Shown: in pieces, positions 56,886 to 64,000 of the stretch
Layout: each line of letters opens with the position of its first letter
Numbering within the stretch: the first letter of the stretch is position 1
Source: Lasiosphaeris hirsuta
Taxonomy: Eukaryota; Ascomycota; Sordariomycetes; Sordariales; Lasiosphaeriaceae
Assembly (NCBI GenBank): GCA_030549175.1
Contig: JAUKUA010000004.1
Location: 1,364,001 to 1,428,000, forward strand
Length of the DNA: 64,000 bases
Reading direction: 5' to 3'
Position numbers and translations under genes: made by a program
The notes under the pieces: model-generated
Seen by the model: only the letters and a program-made list of their open reading frames with translations
Databases searched by the model: none
What the model was told of the DNA's origin: nothing

Positions 56886-58096
56886 CTAAAAGATGACATC
56901 TTCATCCTCCTCGGCCGCCAGTATATCGCTAGGCCCAGATGCGTCTTCCTGCACGTCAGGCTGCCCCTCTGCCAGTTCGCGCGCTGCCTTCTCCTCTCTC
57001 TTCAGCTTCATCTCGGCATCCAAAGCAGCGTTATCTCGTAGTTTCTTGCCAGCAACCTGTCAGGTATTAGTGATGTAGAATACGGTGAAAAGCAAGTTCA
57101 TTGCCATGCCTTCTTGAGCCTATAGAACTCTTCTCTGTCGAGCTCGTCAAGTTCCGAGTTGATGTCTGTCGCGCTTATTAGTGGGCGCATACATTGGTTG
57201 AGAGACAGGAACGTCCAGGCTTACACTTGATGGTGTTCTCTGTCCGAGGAATGATGACATGTTCACTGTCTGTATTTAGGATGCATCCCGTTTGACCTAC
57301 AATGACTCACTTACATGGCATTGACTAAGACATTGTTAGCAGAGTTACTACAATTGGGGGTGGACATCTGCGGCTATACCTCTTCGGTTGACAACCTTGA
57401 TGACCTCGTCGAGAATGACAAAGGCCGTTTGGAGACTCGCAAGTTCGACCAGCGCCTCCACGGCACGGGCATATGTCTCTCGGCACCGCTGGACCTGCTG
57501 GCCACCCTTCCCCAGTCCCGTCATGGCAAAGTCGTTATTCCCTTCGGTAAGGTAGCTCTCGAAAGTCGGCAACAATACACCGGACACGTTCTCCTGCTTA
57601 GTTCTGATGCGGAAGCGCGCGGCCCTGGCTGACTCCTGAATTTGGAACCCAATGTTGCCGCCTACGGCATACGTCACCTCGGCGAGGGACAGAGACGCAA
57701 TCTGCATGACCCGGCCCATCTTTCGCTTGGCTTCATCGATTCGGCGGGTGATCTCTATCGGTACCATCGAGGTTAGGGCCTGCTATCCTTTGTGTTTTCA
57801 TGACTGAATCAATTACCTCGAAACCGCCTAGAATGGTGTTACCAGGGTCAGTGGGCCGAGCTAGGCGTTATCGCACGCTGGAAGGGGGAGGGGGACATAC
57901 TTGGTAAGAGCCTCGCTCTTTCTCTTGAGCAAGCTGTGTCCTGTCTCGGCGCCCTTGAGTTTGGCTTTCATCAAGCCCAAGGACTGCCGTGTGGGAAAGA
58001 CGGCCTCGCGATCCTGGCATCACACACATCAGCTCCGTCTCATTCTGCGGGGTTTGCGACTCTGAGCTTGGAATGACGCACTGCAGCCCCCGACAT
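56886..58096 (-). CDS. VMA8: V-type proton ATPase subunit D (VMA8), eight exons with two micro-exons
   Basis: Subunit D is the central rotor shaft of the V1 sector of the vacuolar proton pump. Eight minus-strand exons: 58082..58096, 57901..58013, 57817..57827 (11 bases), 57380..57754, 57315..57324 (10 bases), 57225..57265, 57110..57165 and 56886..57056, giving 263 residues. Only this arrangement recovers the conserved run: FPTRQSLGLMKAKLKGA, then KRFREITRRIDEAKRKMGR across the first micro-exon, VIKVVNRRVNAIEHVIIPR across the second, and SELDELDREEFYRLKK. Phases agree at every junction. The last intron (57057..57109) begins GC instead of GT. The protein is two long coiled-coil ends around a central part, as usual. 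The C-terminus is acidic (AAEEDEDVIF). Confidence 0.93.
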
Positions 58097-58734
58097 CTTG
58101 AAAACTCGCCAAACAGGCTGGTATACGCAAGAATGCTCGTGAGAAAGGTTAATACAGCAAAATGTATGCCGGGATATGTTTTAGGGGCGTGTTGAAGAGT
58201 TCCTGGGGATGTTGGCAGCTGGGGGGACGGGCCGCAGGATGGTGGAGCTTGGAGCTTCACGGCGAAGGGCGAACGGGGTAGTGAACAGCGTCGTAGCGAC
58301 CAGGCGGTATCCAGCGTGCAGCCCAACTTGGCGAGAGCGAGAGCAACTCTACACCCCCGCACAGACCCTTTCGGGATGTACAATTGGACAATAGTTGCAT
58401 GGTCTACTAAAAATAAGCGGTTCAGAGCCTGGAATTGGTCTATGCGCTTGCTTCGTCTCGTTAACTCGTCAACTCAGCCGCTAGCGCCAATCACCAGACG
58501 TTGTTGCTGAACGCAAAGAAAAACGCATCACGGATCCGAACACCTCGCCGTTGCTCCCTCGCTGTCGCGCGAGTCAAATCTACGTCGCGAGCCCAGCGTG
58601 ATGTCGTGGCAACGCGCTGCTTGATCTATTTTTCCTCCTCAAACCTCCCAAACCTTCCACTCCTTCCCCCCGATCGCGAACAGGCGCCAATCGTTTGCCA
58701 ATTTCTGGCCGACGACGTCCGCCGCAATTTCGCG
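58097..58734. promoter_or_regulatory. Divergent promoter region of VMA8 and SYF1
   Basis: 638 bases separate the start codons of two head-to-head genes. No other gene was seen. A pyrimidine-rich tract with cctccc and ccttcc blocks precedes SYF1 (about 58620-58670), typical of fungal leaders. Confidence 0.45.
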
Positions 58735-61321
58735 ATGTCGTCCAGCCTTCCACTCAGCTCTGGCCGTACTCCGGATCTAGCTCTGGTGGTATGTTTAATT
58801 CTAGCGCGATCCCCATCCTGTAAATTGGCGAGAGGCTGACTTCGACCCCCGCAGACCGAAGATGACTTTCCCTACGAACAAGATGTCCAGCGAAACCCGG
58901 GGAATACGAAGCCGTGGTTGGCATACGTCGAATACAAGCTCCAGCATGGGACAGCCCAGGAGCAAGCCTTCGTGATGGAGCGCGCCTGTGTTCAGCTCCC
59001 GCGGTCATACAAGCTTTGGAAGATGGTACGTCCTCAGCACATCTACACGACGCGATCGCAAGCTGACACACGAGAAGTATCTTCGGTTTCGCACAAAGCA
59101 TGTCGCCAAGCTCAACGCTGCCATCTTCGCCTCCGAATATCGCAAAGTGAACGCGCTGTTCGAGCGTGCGCTGATCTTATTAAACAAGATGCCGCGCGTC
59201 TGGGAGATGTACCTCAAGTTCCTGATGCAGCAGCCCCTCGTCACACTCACACGACGCACCTTTGACCGGGCGCTTCGAGCACTCCCCATCACACAACACA
59301 ACCGGATATGGGCACTATACCGGCCGTTCGCTAACTCGGCAGAGGGCGAAACCGCCGTCAAGATCTGGCGGCGATACATGCAGGTCCATCCCGAAGACGT
59401 CGAGGACTTTATTGAGCTGTTGACACAGGTGGGACTATATACCGAAGCTGTGCACAAGTACATCAACATCTTGAACAACCCACGGTTTGCAAGCAAAAAC
59501 GGGAAGGGCCACTATGAGTTGTGGAGCGAGATGGTCGACTTGCTTGTCGAGCATGCCTCCCAAATCGAAACTGGACACGAATCGGGCATCGACGTAGAGC
59601 GCATTATCCGCAGCGGCATCGAAAGATTCGCCGATCAAAGGGGGAAATTATGGTGCGGTCTAGCCACCTACTGGATCCGATGCGGCAGTTTCGAGCGCGC
59701 AAGGGATGTGTTCGAGGAGGGCATTACTACCGTCATGACTGTCCGGGACTTTACGCTCGTCTTTGACTCCTATACAGAGTTCGAAGAGTCTATAATAGGA
59801 CATTTGATGGAGGTTGCCTCAACACGAGCTGACAAACAGGTGGTTGACGAAACAGCCGACTTCGACCTCGACATTCGGATGATGCGCTTTGAGCATCTCA
59901 TGGACCGTCGTCCGTTCCTACTGAACGACGTATTACTTCGCCAAAACCCGAACAACGTCACCGAGTGGGAGAAGCGTGTCGCGCTGTGGGGAGAGAACAA
60001 GCAGGAGGTGGTGCAGACATATACTGACGCTATCGCCGCTGTCCAGCCTAAAAAGGCCGTCGGAGCTTTCCACCAGCTGTGGACCAATTACGCCAAATTC
60101 TACGAGAGCGGAGGGGACCTGCGCAATGCCAGGGTTATTATGGAGAAGGCCGTTAAAGTGCCGTTCAAGTCGGTGGCAGAGCTTGCCGACATGTGGATTG
60201 AATGGGCCGAGATGGAACTACGAAACGAGAATTTTGATGAAGCTGTCAAGATCATGGCGAAGGCCGTACAGGCCCCCAAGAGGTCGACGGTCGATTATTT
60301 TGACGAAACACTATCGCCACAACAACGGGTTCACAAGAGCTGGAAGCTCTGGAGCTTTTATGTTGACCTCGTTGAGAGCGTAAGCTCCCTGGAAGAGACC
60401 AAGAAGGTCTATGAGAGGATATTTGAGCTTCGCATCGCCACCCCCCAGACCGTGGTCAATTACGCCAACCTCATGGAGGAGCACAGATACTACGAGGAGT
60501 CGTTCAAGATCTACGAACGTGGTCTCGACCTCTTCAGCTACCCAGTGGCCTTTGAGCTATGGAACCTCTACCTCACCAAAGCCGTCGATCGCAAGATCAG
60601 TATTGAGCGACTACGCGACCTGTTTGAGCAAGCCGTCGAAGACTGCCCGCCCAAGTTCGCCAAGGTTATATACCTAATGTATGGCAACCTCGAAGAGGAA
60701 CGGGGCCTGGCGCGCCACGCCATGCGCATCTACGAGCGGGCGACCCGCGCCGTGTCGGACGAGGACCGCGCCGACATGTTCAATTTCTACATCACCAAAT
60801 CGGCGTCCAACTTTGGTCTACCGTCGACGCGGCCAATCTACGAGCGTGCCATTGCCGCGCTACCCGACAGCGAGGCGCGCGACATGTGTCTCAAGTTCGC
60901 CGACATGGAAAAGCGACTCGGCGAAATCGACCGAGCCCGCGCCATCTATGGCCATGCGTCTCAGTTCTGCGACCCGCGTACCAACCCGGGCTTCTGGACC
61001 AAGTGGGAGCAGTTCGAGGTGCAGCACGGCAATGAGGACACTTTCAAGGAGATGTTACGCATCAAGCGCAGCGTTCAGGCGCAGTACAACACCGACGTCA
61101 ACTTTATTGCGTCGCAGGCTCTGGCAAGGAGTCAGCAGCAGGCCGAGGATGGCAAGGAAGAAGATCCTGAGGTGGCCGATGCTATGGCGCAGCTTGAGCG
61201 ACAAGCACGCGCTCCCGTAGGGTTCGTCGCTGCGTCCGAGGGGCCAAAGGTGACCATGCTCAGCCAGCCGGTCCAGGTGGAAAACCCGGATGCCATTGAT
61301 CTTGACGACATGGATGAATGA
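58735..61321 (+). CDS. SYF1: Pre-mRNA-splicing factor SYF1 (HAT repeats)
   Basis: Syf1 is a scaffold of the Prp19/NineTeen complex needed for spliceosome activation. Three exons: 58735..58788, 58855..59025 and 59078..61321, giving 822 residues, the usual length. Both introns are in phase 0: ALV/TEDDFPYEQD and KLWKM/YLRFRTKH. The protein is almost entirely HAT (half-TPR) repeats, with recurring W...Y...E patterns such as KPWLAYVEYK, RVWEMYLKF, IWALYRPFANS, FELWNLYLTKAV and GFWTKWEQFEVQHGNED. The C-terminus holds RQARAPVGFVAASEG and an acidic end (IDLDDMDE), both typical of Syf1. Confidence 0.95.
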
Positions 61322-61778
61322 ACGTGATGCACTGTATTGTATATATTTACCAAACATTGAGGGGATGGGCTGGTTAGGCTGGGCTAGGCTAGGCACGCTG
61401 GGCTGGGTTGGGTACGATACTCTTTTATTCTCTATGCTCTGTTGTCAAGATGGGCGCGTGCGGAAGGGGGGCGCTACAAGCAAGGAATCAAGCCAGATGG
61501 ATATGCGTATCATCACACTGCTCACAAGCAAACAAAACTACTTCAATTGACTCTAGAAATTAAACAAATAACTCCCATCTCTGTAAGCGACCCCAAACTC
61601 CGATCTGTGGATACTGATGTCAGACCGCCGAGACCATTTCCTCCCACTCATCTTGTTCGCATCTCCTCGAGGTATCTTTACTCTTTTACCATCACTTCCC
61701 ATTAACCTGCCGTGTTCAGATATCAGAGCGACTTGAGAGGGACCTAGGACATGCCTCTAGCCAGACAGGCTCCTTCAC
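61322..61778. other. Convergent intergenic stretch with GGCT-rich tract
   Basis: This lies between the stops of SYF1 and the small minus-strand gene. A low-complexity tract of ggctg/ggcta units runs about 61363-61410. No gene was seen. Confidence 0.4.
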
Positions 61779-62233
61779 TCAAGGATCACTGTTGGGCGTG
61801 GTGGCGTTGTCATTGTTGCCAGCATGGTTGTTAGTGCTGCCGGCGTCGCCGTTACTTCCAGGGACTCCGTCCTTCCACATCTCGGCGTGCTTGGCGTGGA
61901 ATTTACTAGCGTAATTGTTGTCGACGTGCCCGTCGCGTGAGCCTGGCACAGCGTAGATGGAGCCCTTGCGCTTCTGGAATCGGCTCGGGGGGACCTTGGA
62001 GGCATCTGGAGATGCGCGAGTTAGTAGATGTTGAGATTTGGGAGAGGGGGGGGGGGGGCGGCTTACCCCATTCAGCACTATTGCGGCGGTCTGTAGGAGA
62101 GGATGAGATGACGGGGCTAGAGGAGTCCCCCAGGGCGGGAGCAGATGCCGCGGTGGATTGTGTGTCTGTGAGGAAGTTGTGTAAGTCAAGAGCGCAGATC
62201 TGATGTCCTGAAAAGGCATGTCTCACCTGCCAT
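61779..62233 (-). CDS. Small hypothetical protein, 110 residues, three exons
   Basis: Three minus-strand exons: 62227..62233 (7 bases: the ATG, one codon and one base), 62067..62165 and 61779..62005. Both junctions split an Asp codon, and all splice sites are GT-AG with good branch-like sequence. The 61-base second intron carries a 13-G run on the plus strand (62046-62058). The product is hydrophilic: a Ser/Ala-rich N-terminus, then SPTDRRNSAEWDASKVPPSR, FQKRKGSIYAVPGSRDGHVD and NNYASKFHAKHAEMW, then an Asn/Gly-rich end. The RRNS and basic-Ser motif looks like a kinase site. It resembles small conserved fungal proteins of unknown function, without a named domain. Confidence 0.72.
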
Positions 62234-63198
62234 GTTTATAGGTGTTCTAGGGTCGCGAAGACGGGAATGTCTATATTCTGGTGATTTGTAGGTGGTTAGG
62301 CTGCGAGGAGACAATGGAGAAGAATGGCGAGATTATTAGGAGGTTGATGGAAGAAGTGGACAATAGAGATACATAAAGGAAAGGGGCGGGACCTCTCCTT
62401 CCACCTCGTCTCTTCCGTCCCACCACTGCCATCATCATTTCTTTTGTTACCTGCCTATGTTTGGTGCTTAGCTTTCGAGCCTAGGCAATTCCTGCCAACC
62501 TTAGTTGGATCTCGGTTAGTCCTTGCTCTGTTGCCCCCCGACGTTGGCAGCTCCCCAATGAAGATGGGATGCGCATCATGCCTCCCACATGACATCCAGA
62601 ACCAGCCAGTGAGCGTTGCGCAATTCAACATCAGGTTTGCACACAGCGTGGTTCGATAATATGATCATTGTAACAGAGTTCATCCCCTGACGTCATGCGG
62701 ATGCCATGCCTCAGCCATCGACGCAGAGGAGGGAAAGAAGCACTCAAAGGACAACGCCCGACGGTTGTCACAGAGTCTGGGCCCTCCCTGCCCTCTTGTC
62801 TGGTAGGTTGGCACCGTTTGGCATGGGCCATCTGGGTAGGAGGTGCAGCGACGATCTGCAAAACCCAACCAACCAACCAGAAAAGCAGTTGCCCCCTCCT
62901 TCCACGTTCATATTGGAGATTAACAACCTACACATAACCACATCGAGATGGATCAGCGTCATATATTGACTTTGTACAGATAAGCCTTTTCCCTTTGTTC
63001 TTTGGAATGCCAACCATGATACCTGAAGCAGCGCGATCGCTAAATGAGTGTATAGTGTATACATGCTTATCTGTCTAACCACCTCACGTTCCCACACCGA
63101 GGGACTAGACCAATAGGCGGCTTACTAGACGCAACCAAGGAGATAAAAATGTGCACAGCCCTTTTCAAAGTAAACAATCCCCCCCATCTTTTATCCAT
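62234..63198. other. Intergenic stretch, no gene seen
   Basis: Just under 1 kb holding the promoter of the small minus-strand gene and the 3' region of the Egh16-like gene. Only short open frames are present. Confidence 0.4.
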
Positions 63199-64000
63199 CT
63201 AATACTCCTCCTCCTCCTCCTCCTCCTCTTCCTCTTCATCAACGTCATACACGGCATCCACTGCGCTCTGCCTCTTGCTGCCCCCACGTGCAATCAGCAA
63301 CTCAGTCTGGCGCACTCTACGCGCGAGCGCTCGTCGGGCCGCCGCTGGCGTAGCAGCGCCAGCCAGCTGCACAGGAACCACACCACCGAAAGGTCCAGCC
63401 CTGGCGTCGTTCTGGCAGCGGACCAAGCACACATTGTCCTGGCCGGCGACGGTGCCGGTGCAGTTCTGCGCGGCAGGAATGGCAGCAACAAGGGGGAAAT
63501 CAGTAGCCGCACCTTCCTGTTACGTGGTATCTGGTTAGCTGTTGACCTCCATCCAGGGGTAAATAGGGGGAGGGAGGGGGGGACCATACCCTATTTCTCG
63601 AATTCCGGCCTGGTGGCGTCGTTGTGACCTGGATGTTGGTCCACTGCTGACCCGTGGCATCGGCGTTGATCATGCAAGTGTATGGGCCACCGCCATCCGC
63701 GTTGACTTGGTGGAGCGTCATCTGCACCTCGCCGCCCTGCGACACCTGCGGCAGCTCGGTGCCTGTCTCGGCCATGATGGCCGCTGTGCCTGCCTCGAGC
63801 TGGTTATCCCCCCACCCAGCGTCTCGCCAAAGGTCTCGGCTTGGTCGCCCTTGAACCGCGTGCTATCTTGTTGGAACGGGTTACGCCGTGTCCCATCGCG
63901 TGGTGTGCTTGTGTCGATACCGAGCGCCATGCCGGTGCCGCCGGCGTCTCCCGTGGCCGAGATGATGGCGCCGTGCCCAGACACCAGTGAGGCCGTGCTG
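63199..64000 (-). CDS. Egh16/Gas1-like secreted protein (partial, frame broken by one base)
   Basis: This is the C-terminal part of a secreted fungal protein of the Egh16-like family (PF11327). Members in plant pathogens (Gas1, Gas2) are expressed in appressoria; saprotrophs also carry them, and the molecular role is unknown. Exons are 63600 to beyond 64000, and 63199..63516; the 83-base intron starts gtatgg. [19 protein letters not shown] follows a hydrophobic end (STASLVSG), probably the signal-peptide tail; only the first residues are missing. Further family sequence: [52 protein letters not shown]. Oddities: the frame shifts at a six-G run (plus-strand six C, 63808-63813) where seven G would keep [11 protein letters not shown] in frame, and the protein ends in eleven Glu before Tyr. 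Confidence 0.82.

Noticed and set aside
1..64000. CRISPR arrays, rRNA genes, transposase or reverse-transcriptase genes, viral insertions
   Set aside because: No regular spaced repeats, rRNA-like sequence, or transposase, integrase or polymerase motifs were seen in any frame.

Overview
The window is nuclear DNA of a filamentous ascomycete (Pezizomycotina, most likely a Sordariomycete). The genes are separated by 0.15-3 kb and carry short introns, mostly 44-100 bases with GT...CTAAC-like...AG signals. The families include a Zn2Cys6 regulator, an FSH serine hydrolase, a fungal xanthine dioxygenase, a mannan polymerase subunit, a STAND N-terminal relic and an Egh16-like secreted protein. No transposon body, CRISPR array, rRNA or viral sequence was seen. 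Family names come from reading the translations, not from a database search.

Left part (1-20.8 kb, accessory in character). A gene end (to 309), an unrecognised 210-residue protein (1487-2189, minus) and about 3 kb without genes are followed by a decayed gene with a fungal STAND N-terminal domain (5376-7605). Next come BUD13/CWC26 (8239), an intron-bearing tRNA-like gene (9553-9686, minus) and four minus-strand genes: xanthine dioxygenase (9906-11185, with an apparent 1-base frameshift), a Zn2Cys6 factor (11849-13530), an FSH hydrolase (14644-15524) and a basic, Ser/Arg/His-rich protein (16677-17600). A broken single-pass membrane protein lies at 18532-19616.

Middle and right part (20.8-62 kb, housekeeping). 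In order: FIG4, TTI2, tRNA nucleotidyltransferase, a GEA/GBF1-type Arf exchange factor, an ANP1-type mannosyltransferase, MTR3, the YND1-like apyrase, Hikeshi/OPI10, a Nudix protein, RPB8, ELP4, SEN34, an Asi-like RING membrane protein, a U1A/U2B'' RRM protein, VMA8 and SYF1. Many of these act in RNA metabolism: transcription (RPB8), splicing (BUD13, SYF1, U1A/U2B''), tRNA splicing, CCA addition and wobble modification (SEN34, CCA1, ELP4) and the exosome (MTR3). A second group serves the Golgi, endosome and vacuole (GEA, ANP1, YND1, FIG4, VMA8).

The right edge holds a small conserved-looking 110-residue protein and all but the first residues of an Egh16/Gas1-like secreted protein with an 11-glutamate tail. 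Its reading frame is also broken by one missing base in a G run. Exon coordinates were worked out by eye from splice signals, codon phase and the expected continuity of each family.

I found no convincing new multi-gene system. The points most worth a second look are the two micro-exons and GC-AG intron in VMA8, stop-free in-frame introns in the GEA gene, RIP-like stops in the STAND relic, paired homopolymer frameshifts in xanA and the Egh16-like gene, and the odd tRNA-like locus.
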